Positions 25,609 to 38,082 of a stretch of DNA of 64,000 nucleotides are shown piece by piece. This stretch comes from Capitulum mitella (Eukaryota > Arthropoda > Thecostraca > Pollicipedomorpha > Pollicipedidae). Positions within the stretch are counted from its first letter, which is position 1, and every line of letters begins with the position of its first letter. The translations under genes were made by a program, and so were the position numbers. The stretch covers positions 27,221,398 through 27,285,397 of the forward strand of contig CP099841.1 in assembly GCA_030062745.1 (NCBI GenBank), in the 5' to 3' direction. The notes below the pieces were generated by a model. The model did no database searches, was not told where the DNA came from, and saw nothing but the letters and a program-made list of their open reading frames with translations.

Positions 25609-28600
25609 AGGGAAACGTTCACGCCGCGACGGGTCGAATGCCTATTTGATTTCTTCTATGATGTCATTTGACATGAGCTCCCAGTAGCATGGAGCTAAAA
25701 TCAGCTAAGAATCACAACAGTGGACATCAGGGACATTTGATCACCGTCATAAAATACCTTCTTTTAACGTGCAAATATTATGAGTCGGTGTAATGGAATG
25801 ATATATAAAAGTTCTGTAGTAATGATTCCCTAGAAAATAAGCATGCGTTACCAATCAACTCATGCTCAAATCAAAGTGAAGAGAGTGCAGGATTAGAATG
25901 TGTTACGTATACCCACGCACGTGTCAGATGTCAAGCACTTGTTCACACACTACCTCAGTTCACGCGAAACGGTGTCTCCCTGAACAGCAATAACCAAATT
26001 TGGCCTCATCCAACGAATTTTCTTCACATATTCGCGAGGAGCCCGAATCAGCTTTGATTTGACGATTTTTAGTATGTATAATTTAGCTTGGTCTGGAGCA
26101 TTGATTTGTGGCGTGCTGTTATGCACATAATGGCCTTTTGTTTAGCAAAAGAGATTGCTGATGGTGCAGTGTCTTGCATACTATGATCCTTATTACGGCG
26201 CTATAGCTAAACCGATTTCGTTACCTATGTCATTGGTGTACATCAAAAATCACCCGAGAATTGGTTACCAGTGTGTTACACTGGACATTTGCTGAAATGG
26301 TTACCGTAAATACTACGGTCTCCCATGTTGTATCTTACCTTTCGGGTCTTCTCAGATCACAAAATATCTAGGAAAACTACCTTTTTTGCAAGATATCACT
26401 AAGTGCACTGGACCTCAAATGAAAGCTATAAATAATTACGACCACCGGAATCAGCTGTTGTTAGCGTGGAACCCTGCGTTGCCTAATTTCCCAGGACTTT
26501 TTCCGCAGTTATCAGTGAATTTCAGCGATTCTTTTGGTCGATACACTTTCAAGATTTAGCGCAAATTTCTAGCAAAGGTTGTCAAAACCGGACAACAGAG
26601 ACTGCTTTTTTCAGTTGACGCGTAATGTTTGTATAATTCACCCAGACCAAATATCACACGTACGCTACGGAGGATCAAATTGTTTCTCCAAAAGCAGGTT
26701 TCGCCGCTGCTGGGATGATCTAATTGCGTGTCGGACCATTCCGGTTGGTTTGGCTGGACCGGGTGGCTGGTGGTCTTCACATGGCTATGTTCCATGCCCC
26801 TGCTCATTGTCTCTTGTTACAGATACAGCTGATCGTGAATAATTTTGGTCTTTGGATACATTATGTAATTTGCCTGCGGTATTCCTGGAGTGAACTCGGA
26901 AGAAGAGGGCCCGCAACAAATCAATCAACGTTCTGAGGAGGCAATACGGGTACAGCTATCCTGCATACTGCTTGCGGATATTGTGCCAGTATATCACCGG
27001 ATACTGCGGTCGCTCTGTGTAAACGTTTGCATGATTTCGACGCCTCCAATCAAATGCAATACTGGGAAATTATTCAGGGAAATTTGCTGAGCTGATGTCG
27101 AATGGATTCATGGACCATACCCTTGTTCCTTCAGGAGAAATGAATGATTAAGATCTCAGAGTGTAACTCATTGTTTATATTTTGCGCGTACAGAGGTGCC
27201 GCTGATTAGTATGTCACAAGTGCGAATTATTGACGATGACACCTGCAATGGCTTCTAGGAAGCCAGACGGCATTGCATCTCCACTAAAGGCTGATTCTTC
27301 GTCAGGCTGCCGTCGATGCTGAAGATTGAGGCGTCCCTGCTGTTAATTTAAAGCGCCATTCAGAAGACCTGGGCCTGATTCTAATGCTCTCAGTGAGCCT
27401 GCGCTGGACTGTGTGTGTAGAGCGGCTCTCAATACGAAGTATGTGGCTCTACGGTACTGACAAGAGTGCAGTACTTTGAACGGACGTTACGGTAGCCCTG
27501 TGTTGTGAACATTATCAACAAGAGTGATGGTAATACCATTTAAGCAGTCTCTGTGTGCTCCTTGCCACTTGTTAACAGACAAATTCCAGTGGGTACAGCA
27601 GTTAGTTACGAGTGGGCCTTACACAGCTTTACCTGTAAGACAATCACGTATGAATCAGTGAGCAAAAACACCATTATTTTATCATCGACGTGACAGCCGT
27701 CCCCGTCGCAAATAGTATTTACTGCGTCATTTGATTGCCATTTGTTCACGATTTAAAAGCAAGCATGACACTTGCTTTTAGAGATATGCCCCGTTACAGC
27801 GCATTTTTATTGCATGTTTTCTTTGCTAATATTAGTTTTTGTCGTTACGAGAAAACGATAGAGAACAATTTATTTCAACCACACCGTGTTATCTACATAT
27901 ACCGAAATGCTGAAATATTCCGCACGATTATGAACGTGTAATGATATCGATATGAGGCAAAACGGCTTCATGACATCGGTTTTGGACGTCTTATTTATAT
28001 CTTCACGACAATGCAAAAAAAGTTTATTATAGTGTGTGGTATTGGCGGTCTAACTACAAAATGGCATCGTCCATACAACTTGACTGCGACGTCCCCAAGA
28101 CGTCCACAAAACGTTCATACCACGGCGTGGCGACGTGTCTGTGTGAACCTTGTCTGTATGAAAATACGGCGTCGTCACGAGGTTAGGACAATGTCAGACT
28201 GCTGTGTTCTGTGATTTCAGTCCCCCTTAGACAATGTTTCATTCTTTTTGTTTACATGTGTCATCTTTGCCAAACGTTCTTTTCTGTTTCGACGCAGTCT
28301 ATCAATTAATCTACGCAACTGAGCCATTGTATTCAACATAGATCAAATGACAGACTATGGTTTTCTCCTCGGCAAGACCATGTACTTACAACAACATTCC
28401 TCTCCCGTTAAGTGTATGGTTCCCAAAGAAAAAAGAAGCGCAGGAAGAGAAATGTGGTGAAAATTGACTTAGAATTCTGTTTCATTGTTGTTTCTATCAA
28501 TTAACATTAATTCCATGGTGATCCAAAAACATGGTCCTTTTCGGGTTAGAAGAGTAAACGACGTTTGCATTGGATTAAAAGCTGTCATGTCATTTTGAAC

Positions 28601-29691
28601 GGCAACCGGCATAACATACAGCAATAAACTGAGAACTACGTCGTTCGCAATCCCCGTCATGACTTTCAGGGATATCAACACGACTTGTATGGCGATGACT
28701 GGAAAGAAATAGTGCGAAATCTGATTGAAATAATCGAGGGATTTTCTGAAATTCTCGGGACCGTTTTCCGGTTCAGTTTTCCATCGCATCCGAGCAGGGG
28801 CGTGGATTTCTATAAATGATGGGGGGGCGATCCGAGGGCCTGACAACCTAACCTCCTCCCAAACGTGGATTTCTCAACGGATTTAAACCACTTTAGTTTG
28901 ACCAACGGAAACAGAAGCTTTTTGCTACTTGGCGGGAAGCAGCAAGGGCGAGAATTCGACGTTACAAGCATTGGATCCCACGAACATTGGATGATACGAG
29001 CATTGGCTATTATGACGGCTTGAACATTACGAGCTTTGGACACTGCGGTATAGACCCACAGCAACTCAGTCCATTCAGTAATCTGTAATCGAAGATTTCC
29101 GTACACTCTGAAGGGAACTGTCACATACGCGCTATAATTGGCTAATCTGGCATTTTCTGAAGTAATCCGGACTCGAAATTTCGAATGTAATCCGGATTCG
29201 CTGTGTGCGGTCGTGGAAGAGCCGCTTGGAGTCCTGACTTGCCTCCGGAGGGAAGTCAGACTAGTAACCCAGTCTTGGGCGATACTTTAAGTTTTCACAT
29301 TTTCACAGACTACTTTTGCTATATACGCAGTACAGAAGAGCTCATCAGCTTTCCTACAAAGGCAAGAAATGGTGACACTACCGGATGATTTTCGAAGGAA
29401 ATGGAAGTATATTTCCCAGTAAGTAAACGCGACCGCAACGGGCGGCGCCATCTTGTTTACACTGCCTTCGCTCCAAGGATGACCCGTGCACTGTTTAAGG
29501 TTTGATGACGTCACTAGTAAATGATACTAGAGGCTGCAATCCGATCAGCTGATGTTCACAGGGCATAATGTTGCGGTGAAGGAGGAACCCCGCGCCGGAG
29601 GCTCGGTAAAGAATACTAGAGGCCGCAGGCTGATGAAGGATGTGATCGGTCTTGGCCCTGTCCAAAAGGGGCTAGACCGTGCGACTAAATA
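25609..29691. other. About 4.1 kb without a recognised gene
   Basis: No exon of a known family is visible on either strand. A loose array of ACGAGCATTGGAT-like words lies near 28940-29040. The sequence near 29570-29680 (GAATACTAGAGGCCGCAGGC, then GTGATCGGTCTTGG) is related to the arms of the fold-back element at 36129-37194. Frames up to 125 codons (28469-28846, - strand) have no domain I recognise. Confidence 0.4.
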
Positions 29692-29768
29692 GGTAAGGTT
29701 AGGGTAGGTTAGGTTAGGTTACGTTACGTGACGTTATGTTAGGGTTAGGGTTAGGTTAGGTTGGGTTA
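29692..29768 (+). repeat. Interstitial TTAGG-like tract
   Basis: Degenerate units of GGTTA/TTAGGG/GTTAC, about 75 bp, including TTAGGGTTAGGGTTAGG. It follows the sequence related to the 36-kb fold-back element. It is not a chromosome end because unique DNA continues on both sides. Confidence 0.8.
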
Positions 29769-29984
29769 GTCATCTTTTTGATTGGAAATGGACGCAGCGG
29801 TTATTTTACATAACAGCACCGCTTTCGCGACAAATGTTGCTCATATAAGACGAAGACTACGTACCGCCGATTGTTATTGGACGATTGACTGTGACGTCAG
29901 CAGGCATTAATCAGCTGATCTGTTGTGTCATTGTCGGTAATTAGATATAGAGGTGGTGTATTACAGATGGAAAGTGAATGTTTG

Positions 29985-30357
29985 TAATGTGAATACTGTT
30001 TTCCGCGATAATGGTATGTCCAATACGGGAAAATCGTTGGGAACAGGGGGTTTTGGGTGGGGCTAATTTTCTGTATCGCAACAGGGGGCTTTAGAGAGTT
30101 TTTTCGTATCGGACCAGTGACTGCTAACGGTGTAATCGGTGGCTAGGCGGTGGCCGTGCTATGTGTGAATGCTGTGTTCGACGATATTGGTATGTCCAAT
30201 ACGGGATAAACGCTGGGAACGGGGGGTTTGGGTGGGGTTAATTTTGTATATCGGGACAGGGGCTTCTCCAGACCGGTGATTGGTACTGGTGTTTTCGGTA
30301 GCCGGGCGGTGGCCGTGCAATATGTGAATGCTGTGTTCGGCGATATTGGTATGTCCA
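29985..30357 (+). repeat. Tandem repeat, about 2.2 copies of a 160-173 bp unit
   Basis: The block GTGAATRCTGTKTTC..CGATAWTGGTATGTCC recurs at about 29987, 30161 and 30320. Between these lie paired blocks CAATACGGGA...GGGAACRGGGGG, TTGGGTGGGG and GGCGGTGGCCGTGC. There is no coding potential. Confidence 0.8.
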
Positions 30358-30370
30358 TAAATAAATTGCA

Positions 30371-30422
30371 TTTATCCCATTGTATGTATATATATATATA
30401 TATATATATACAATGGGATAAA
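30371..30422. repeat. (TA)n microsatellite inside a perfect hairpin
   Basis: The arms TTTATCCCATTGTAT (30371-30385) and ATACAATGGGATAAA (30408-30422) are perfect reverse complements around a TA run, so the whole 52-bp segment can fold on itself. It may be a terminal remnant of a small transposon or a microsatellite-seeded palindrome. Confidence 0.85.
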
Positions 30423-31231
30423 TATAATTACTTGATAAATAGTAACAAAAAACTTATGAATTTCCGTTAGTATATCTTAGTACTTATATATATATGTATA
30501 TACATAGGTGGGCACTGGTCCGTTACTCCGTTACTCCGTTACTAACGAAGTTACTTTTTTTAGTAACGGAGTAACGGACCCGTTACTTTTATTTTACTGT
30601 AACGGACTGAGTAACGGAAGTTACTTTTGTGGTCCGTTACTCCGTTACTTTTTGGTCCGTTACTCCGTTACTCCGTTACTCCGTTACTTTTTAAACTCCT
30701 TACAGACACCGCCCGGCTTTATTTGCATCGGCACACGCCATTGGCTACTTGAATAGCCAACACCCAATAGCGTGCGGCGATACAAGCGCGGCTGGGCGCG
30801 CACTCAGCTGACAATCGCGGAGTCGACTTGTTGACAATATTCGTCAGCTGATAAACGTTGACGGCAAGCTGACGACAATGGTTCAGTATAAAGTCCAGCT
30901 GACTTTGGTCTCTTTTGGGACAAAAGTATTGAATTATGCGTAAGTTTGATATGACTTAAAATGATAAATTAACCAGTCGTCAATTTTCAGGCTAAAAGAT
31001 ATCAAAGTTATTGTCATTTATACTGGAACAGCCAGCTGACGGCAGTTTTCAATGTTGTCTCAAGTTAGTCACGGATTGCTTACCACCGCCACACGGTTCC
31101 CCGCCAGGATCACTCAAGGCTGTTGGGCACATGATTACTGCCGCCATGGCCTTGGATCTGCGATGTCCATGGGGCGATGGAGTGGTGATTGATTCTTGAC
31201 TGGCCTGAAATTTTAACTACCTGACACTAAA

Positions 31232-31505
31232 ATGTCCCATCAAGGCGTCTTTACGCCGCCAGTGGAGGTCGAAAACCTTGACTCCGAGTCCGACGATGCC
31301 TCAGCTTCGGAGACAGGACGAGCCCGGTCTGGGTCACCAATGGCCACGTCTAGAAACGTACTTTGAGTTTAAGGAGGAGGGGAAAAACGCCATTTTTTCG
31401 TATGTCCTGTGCCGACCGAAAGAGGTTATAATTAAGGGTCACAAGAGTAGCCTTTCAAGGCTAAAGGCGCATATCAAGAGGAAGCATTATTTACGGTATT
31501 TCCAG
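31232..31505 (+). pseudogene. hAT transposase N-terminal exon, frameshifted
   Basis: An ATG at 31232 opens 44 codons rich in Ser/Asp/Glu, ending at a TGA (31364-31366) just after residues MATSRN. In another frame the sequence continues as a BED-type finger: TYFEFKEEGKN, then FSYVLCRP, then SSLSRLKAHIKRKH, with the His pair present but only one obvious Cys. The exon ends in CAG followed by GTGAGA (donor at 31506). The frame break and lost Cys show decay. BED fingers are the DNA-binding module at the N terminus of hAT transposases; the family call is an inference from the motif and the hAT-type ends. Confidence 0.6.
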
Positions 31506-31587
31506 GTGAGAACAGAATGTGCACAATAAGTTGTCAGTAGTGAAGCATAATTATGAAGCTTGTCGACTATTGCTTGGACTATTTGCC

Positions 31588-32999
31588 TTAACCATATTCT
31601 CTGCAGGCAGTGAGATTCACATTACCCTGGGGGGGGGGGGGCAGATCTGAGGTAATCTACCTTTCGGCCGACGCTTACGCATAATTTTTGGAGACGCGGA
31701 AGTGGCAACACAAGTTGTGTGAACAATTTAGCCCATTCAGGTATTTTTCTAAGCACTGGCCCCTACTGGATGTGTAAACTGACTTGGTTAGGTAACTCTT
31801 GAATTTTGATTCAGTTGACACATGTTTGCCTTCAGCCGATACGAGCTAATTAAACCAAAAAAACAGGCAAATTGAACCTAACAAAAAATTAGTTTTACAT
31901 GCCCATCTAGGGCAATCCTGCAACCATACAGTAGGTTTTAGGTTAGGTTAGGTTAAATCATGTTTAACTTGGAGGACAGGCTACATTGTCCATGCGATTC
32001 GAGTTACCACTCCTGCGTTCCCGAAAAAAATATCAACTGGCCGAAACACCTTTCGGCTGACACATTATTTTTTGTAGACGCAGAAGTGAGGACCCAAACT
32101 CAAACATGATATGAGCCGTTGCCACTTTTGCACCTTCGAAAAATATGCATTGGCCGAAAGGTGAAGATTACCAATTCTGCCCCCTCCCCTCCCCGCCCTT
32201 CCAGAGATCTCGAGATTCATTCGTCCAATGTTGATGTGATGAATGCCATTTAATATGTTTCAACGAGATCTCCAATTCCAGGCCCCAAAAATTCAAAAAT
32301 TGCGAAAATAGGGCGTGGGGGCAAACAAACTCCAAAATTTGGGGATTTTTGAAAGGTCACTGCGGCCGTGTTTACCAACCTATTTTCATGGGAATAACAC
32401 GGTTCAGCTTGGAATGCCCAAGTCTTTTATATACCGAAAGCTGGAATTTAAAATAGAAAACCATAGGCAGTTCCAGGTAGGGCAAGAAGGGTGATTTTTG
32501 AAATAAGAAATTTCCTTTGTTTTTGTTTGTTTTGAGTGATATAAACATCAGATGTACAACTAGCAAGCCAGTTTAAGTTTATATGTAGCGCAGAGGTGGA
32601 TCCAGGTAAACAAAATTGGGAGGGCACCATAAGCACAATAGTGTGCTCCCCCATTTTTTCAGTACCTGGGTGTGCGTTCGCCTGAAAATGTGTGTGCATA
32701 CGCATTGTTTAGGATGTGTATGACTATATAAATGAGTCAGTGATCTATTTCTACTCAGAATATCACGATAGTGAACCGCACAACTTTGCAGCTTCACGCA
32801 CAGCACATTACCGCCGAAAACGGGGGCTTGGAACCGCCTCTGCGGGACCGACTTTTTTTTAAATGTTGACAAAACACATGTGTATCAATTCCATGAAATG
32901 CCAGAAAATCTTGTGGCGCTGCGGCAAACAGTGTGGGGGCGACAAGCAAAAAGACACGGGTAGCAGAATCTGCCCCCCACACACAGGGAATAGGGTTAA
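31588..32999. mobile_element. Nested TTAA-bordered element related to the 1.2-kb MITE family
   Basis: The left border is TTAACCATATTCTCTGCAGG and the right border is GGGAATAGGGTTAA, that is, diverged copies of the TTAACCCTATTCCC end. G-run palindromic sequence follows the left border (GGGGGGGGGGGCAG). The interior does not match the four main copies closely. Length is about 1.4 kb. It probably belongs to the same TIR superfamily and inserted into the hAT element. Confidence 0.5.
31939..31955 (+). repeat. Short TTAGG tract
   Basis: Three and a half GGTTA units inside the nested TTAA element. It is one of four such tracts in the window. Confidence 0.75.
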
Positions 33000-34020
33000 A
33001 TGAAGTGTTTTTAACCCGTCTCCGGCCGGACTCAGAATGCCCTTTGCCCGGCCGGAGGGGAGCGCGGATTTCGGCACCTCCCAGGATCTCGGCTCCCATA
33101 TATCGCACGGAAAAAAGGAAAACACCGGCAGAAAGGTTTTGTCAAACCGAAACGAAAACATTCAAGGGTTTTGACCTCAGGTCAATTTTGAGGCCACCAG
33201 ACGCCATGAAAGGTCAAAACACGTCCTTGGAATTAGAAAAATAGACACAATACCTTGTCCCTGAAAAGCTGAACTTAAACGACATATACTGAACCGTAAG
33301 ACAATAGCGAGTTCATTGATATCAATTTTGGGCTTTCACAGGGGTCATGTCATGTAACGTCATCGTTCCAAAATGTTCCACTTGTGAACGGCTAACATCC
33401 TCCGTTGCATCTTACTTATGACCATGTTTTTATAGCTAATTTGTCTTTTGAAGGGTGCTGAAGAGGTACTAAAGCACCTTTTTTAGTCTTTTATTTCACA
33501 ATAATAAAATCCATATCAGTCATGTTTTTTTAGTCCTTCGTCGTTTGGTATTAAAAAACCGTCAGGGGTATCAGGAATCTTACCTCCACGCACGCGCTCG
33601 TACACAAACTAATACACACATAATTTCAAAACAAAACAAGAAGTTCGCGAGACCGAAACGAGCTCTGAACGGAGACCATTATGTTCAGGGCGGATACTTC
33701 GAGAGGCATTGTTGATCAAACCCAGTCGGTAGATGTCCGCAGTTTGTCGCATTTTGCATGCGTCCGCTCCAGCGCCGGTTGTTCCCGCTCCGTCGGCGCC
33801 GCGGGCAATGAACAGGAATTCGTTGGTTTGAACATTGTCGCTAACGCAGTGGTAGAATACCCGCCGCGGCTGTTGTCCCGGCGCCGCCGACTCTACAACG
33901 GCTGGTGAGGGCAGTGGGCAGCTAACGGAGTATTTTGGGTAAGCGCTTTTTGTTTCTTCCCTTTGTATATGGAATGCGTTTTACAACCACAAAGCAGCAT
34001 AAAAGACTTAAAACCCGCGT
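33000..34020. other. Interior of the hAT element, no intact gene
   Basis: No conserved hAT dimerisation or catalytic motif is visible. A TTAACCCGTCTCCGGCCGG block at 33011 could be the end of yet another TTAA element. The 75-codon frame at 33681 is short and unassigned. Confidence 0.4.
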
Positions 34021-34183
34021 TCGCTTGGTTTTCACTGCATTTAAAAAAGTAACGGAATAACTGAGTAACGGTAACTTCCGTTACTTTTTAAGGCAGAGTA
34101 ACGGAGTAACGAGTAACATCTGGCTTTTTTGAGTAACGGAGTAACGAGTAACGAAGTTACATTTTTTAGTAACGATGCCCACC

Positions 34184-34187
<4 letters not shown>

Positions 34188-34252
<65 letters not shown>
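34188..34252. repeat. (TA)n microsatellite
   Basis: A TA run of about 65 bases directly abutting the right end of the hAT-like element. Confidence 0.97.
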
Positions 34253-34255
<3 letters not shown>

Positions 34256-36120
34256 AGAGACAGATAGATACATCACTTTAGACTTTATTTTGCACTTTTC
34301 CATATGTCTTATGTATTTGAGCCATTCCCTTCATTATTATTTCTCATTTCCCCCTTAAACCAGTAGAAAATATGGGGACCAAACTGGCATTGGGGTGGGG
34401 CCAAATCAACACTGGGGTGGCCAGGGCCCTCTCAAAAGAATGCAAATTGACACCCATGTTTCAGCTGGTAGTTTTACAAGTCATTGTGTATTTATTTGCA
34501 TGCTGGGGCTTTAAGCAATTTTGCTTGGTTTCCATGTCCAATTTACCATGTCCTGTGTACAGGTGTTCTGTGACCTCTTTGGCCATGTCTTGTGTACAGG
34601 TCTTACATGTCTTATTTAACAATGGTGTATTTGCAGAGTTTCCATGTCCTATTTGATATTGCTTTATTCATGGATTTCCATGACTTCTGTAGCATTTTTC
34701 TGACCAAATGGGTCTATGGGAAGTTGCTAAGGTAAAACATTCCCTTCAAGGTCTGTTGTTGCTGATAAGTTTTGCTCATGGGCATTGTGACAAGTGGCAC
34801 TCCATTTAGCCTTGGACACCCAACCAATAAACCTGACTCCAGTCTTCTGTGTCATCTTTTTCTCTTGATTTTGGATGAAGGGTAGATCCAGGGATATGAG
34901 GGGCACATGCTCCCTTGTTTTGCTGTTGTTGGGGATTTGAAACTTGTGATTTCAGAGAAAACTTCTGATGAAGAAGATTGCATGCTGTCTGTTCTTTACT
35001 TTTCCCCTGCTTTTCTTAAACATTGGGTCCTTATCTGTAAGCAGTAGTCATGTGGGTCTTTGCCAAATATTTCACTGATACTGATGAAGGCAGTGTTTTT
35101 AAATGGCTTCAGAATGATATCATTCACCCTGCTAGGCATTATGTCCATAGGCATATTGGATAGGTTGGCATCATCCAGCTTAGTGTGCTGTTGACTGAGG
35201 GCATGGATGTAGCTCTGTGGTACATTTTTGAAATGTGCAAAAAATAGGAAACACATCAACATATGACTTAGTATCTCTTTGTGCATTAGTTTTGCACATT
35301 GTACAAGGCAGATTTGGTCAAGGCCATCTCAGGTTACATTTCATAAAGGCAACCATGTTAACAATTTTTCCCATGTGATACAAAGTTGCTTTTTGCTTGT
35401 GTACATATATACATGTTGCTTGTGTACATGAGTTGCAAGATAATGGTATGTTGCAGCATGTATTGTTACATCACGAAAGGTCATAAGGACCCCATAAATC
35501 GCCCCTGACTTCAATCTGTGTATATTGTGGCTGTATATACTCTTCCCTACCTTTTTTGCACCATTTTTGAATGATGAAATTGTACAAGAAGGAAAAGTAG
35601 GTAAAGTACTGAAATAATTGTACACAAACAGTGGAATGGTATTGAAAAATTTGTGTGTATATTTACATAATCTTTAAACAGTGTTTTTAGTTTAACATCA
35701 CTGGACACCAGAAAAGACATTACAACAGGCATTTAAAACTGGTAAGACATCTTTTTTATTGTTTAAAGGCTGTGAGTTAGTGTTTGATTTGATTGCATCA
35801 GTCAAGTAGTTCATCAAATAATGTACTGTAGGATATCAACATGAAAAGTATTGACAATGTAGATGTACACTTCAACTACCAAGTCATTTGTGATGGAGTG
35901 TGACAGAAACATGATAGCATTTTATATTGTTGTAATGGTCATTAAAAAAATGGTTTGACCTGTAGTTCCATTATTGCTTAGGCCTCATTTTACATTCCTG
36001 GTTTGCATAGAACAGGGCTGTCAATTTGCATTTGAATGATTAAAATCTTATTAGTTAAAAAACCTTTGAGAGGCAGTTTCCCCCCAAGGTAATGGTGCTA
36101 TGCCAGATACCACAGTCATA
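34253..36120. other. CpG-depleted block without a recognised gene
   Basis: CG dinucleotides are nearly absent, as in 2481-5235. No exon of a known family is visible. The block resumes at about 37195 after the fold-back element. Confidence 0.5.
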
Positions 36121-36128
36121 AGCAGTGG

Positions 36129-37194
36129 GTAAGTGGGCTGCATCATATGTTGCATGTTGGCCACTTGATGCTTTAGCAAAAGTAAACTGAACTGCACCAG
36201 GTAGCATATCAGACTGCTTCTTAAACGAACTGTCGATCAGGTGTCACGTCATTCTAATCCTTTGCCACTCGCGACAGTGGCGCCGCCGACGGCGACTGGT
36301 GAAAATATAAAACGGTCCGCTCGCTATTCCGTGTTCCTAGTCCCTTTGACTCACCGTTCGTGGGTAAAGAAGAGGGACTATATGCTATCTCGAGCGACTC
36401 AAGGAAGATAACCGGATCAAGGTTCGTAAGTCAAGGGTTTATATGAGAAAACATTCGTAGCCAAAGGTTCATAAACATAAGGTTGGTATTGGAAAAGGTT
36501 CGGATCGAACAAGGTTCGTATCCGGAACGGATCGAACAAGGTTCGTATCCGGAAAGGTTGATTCCGGATTTGAGCCGAAGGCGCGGTATAGGTTTCTTGA
36601 GGCCGCAGGCCGGTAAAGGGTGCGATCGGACTTGGCTCGGTTCAACAGAGAGGTTGGGTTAGATCAGTTTATGTTAGGCTATGCTGCTTTAGGAATGTAG
36701 GGTCGTTCCTTTTCCGATACCAACCATTTCCGATACGAGCCCTGGAGTTTACAACCTTTGGTTCAGAACTCTTTTCCTTACGAACCTTTTCTATTGCGAA
36801 CCATTGTCATATGAACCTTTTGCAGTACGCACCTAGCCCACCACGCGGTCCCTATTCAGATATAACCTAACACCTCGCTTCGCACGAACTAACCTGTAAT
36901 GAACAGAACCACGTCCGGTCGCACCCTTTTATCGGCCTGCAGCCTATAGTATTCTATATCGCGCCTTCAACGCGGTGTTGCGCATGCCGCACAACGTCGC
37001 GCCATGACCACTCCCGCGGTCAATGAAAGATGGTAGAATGCCTGTCAAGTTAGTGTATGAAACGAGCCTAGTCCTTTAGTTTGACAGCCACCGTCCGCGG
37101 CGCTACTGTCGCAGGTGATGGCGTATTAGGGTGAGTTGACGCCTGGCCGATCGTGCGGGTACATAGCATGCAACATATGATGCAGCCCACTTAC
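36129..37194. mobile_element. Fold-back element with 28-bp perfect terminal inverted repeat
   Basis: A 28-bp perfect inverted repeat sits at 36129-36156 and 37167-37194 (it begins GTAAGTGGGCTGCATC). A second inner inverted pair follows: GCGACAGTGGCGCCGCCGAC near 36272 against the complement of the sequence near 37090-37115. A third joins 36575-36650 with 36915-36985 (GGCGCG..ATA, GGCCGCAGGC, GGGTGCGATCGG). The interior contains repeated AAGGTTCGTATCCGGAA words. It is CpG-rich inside a CpG-poor block and has no coding capacity. It ends about 0.9 kb before the Daxx start codon. Confidence 0.7.
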
Positions 37195-38040
37195 CTACCA
37201 GCAATGACAATTGTATGTGGTAATGTACTTTGGCAACACCTTCCCAGTGAGACATGTTTTGGAATATTGTCAGTTTCCAGATAACCTTTTTTGCATGATT
37301 AGGTAAAGAGTATATCAGTCAGTTTGTACACGTGTTTAAACAAGTGTTTAAATTTTCAGATATCATAATCCATCATCAGAATCAGAATGTCACAAGGACA
37401 ATCCAGCATGCAGTGAAAAATCATGTGATGCACACATTTCTTTAATGAGGGGTTGTAACTTCTGATATGAAAGATGAACAGGAAATGTAGTTCAGCAAAA
37501 AGTTTTAAAATGGTCACCGAGAACATGGCCTCAGAAAATCATCAGCCTCCTGGTTTCTGTAGAGCATTTTGCAACAGAAATGCTATTAATTAGATCCTTT
37601 CACCAGATTCTTGAATGGTGAGCTGTTCCCTTGTGAAATTCTGGTGCCCCTTCCAGGAGATGCATTGTGATAAAGCACAATAAAGTTGTTATCGGATCAA
37701 TGTATTGTTGTTGATTAATATATGTTGTGACATGATATACCACTGTGTATTATGTCACTCATACAGGCTGCTTCCTGCATCTGCCACATATGGATACTAG
37801 TCCTCCATGCACATTTATGGTCAGGGAAGCAAAAGTACCTCGAGTAGGCATCTATAATAACCATGGACTTAATTTTGTTTGAAAGCCTTGTGTTTTTTCA
37901 GGCTAATCTGTGTGTCAGCTAGATGAAGAGCATTCTTGTCCTTGTACATGTGCGGCTATGTATGTATCTCTATCTTTCAGATTTGTTTGATATTTTTGCC
38001 ATTGACTAGATGTTTAATGCGTATGTTTTTCACATTTCAG
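37195..38040. other. CpG-poor DNA, probably intron 1 of Daxx
   Basis: No coding exon is recognised. It ends in a convincing 3' splice site (TTTTTCACATTTCAG, AG at 38039-38040), so at least its right part should be intron of the Daxx transcript. The matching 5' UTR exon and promoter are not identified. Confidence 0.5.
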
Positions 38041-38082
38041 GTACTGGAAGATTAAGGATCATTACTGGTTCTGCACCCCAAA

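Larger units (their letters stand above)
30505..34185. mobile_element. Decayed hAT-like DNA transposon
   Basis: The two ends are inverted: TAGGTGGGCA at 30505-30514 and TGCCCACCTA at 34176-34185, the terminal motif typical of hAT elements. Just inside each end, inverted arrays of GTAACGGA/TCCGTTAC words extend for 150-180 bp. The interior includes a broken BED-finger exon (31232-31505) and a nested TTAA element (31588-32999). The borders lie in TA-rich microsatellite DNA, so an 8-bp target duplication cannot be verified. The element is about 3.7 kb with no intact transposase, so it is non-functional. Confidence 0.72.

Noticed and set aside
29692-29768. True telomere end
   Set aside because: Ordinary sequence continues on both sides and the units are degenerate; this is an interstitial tract.
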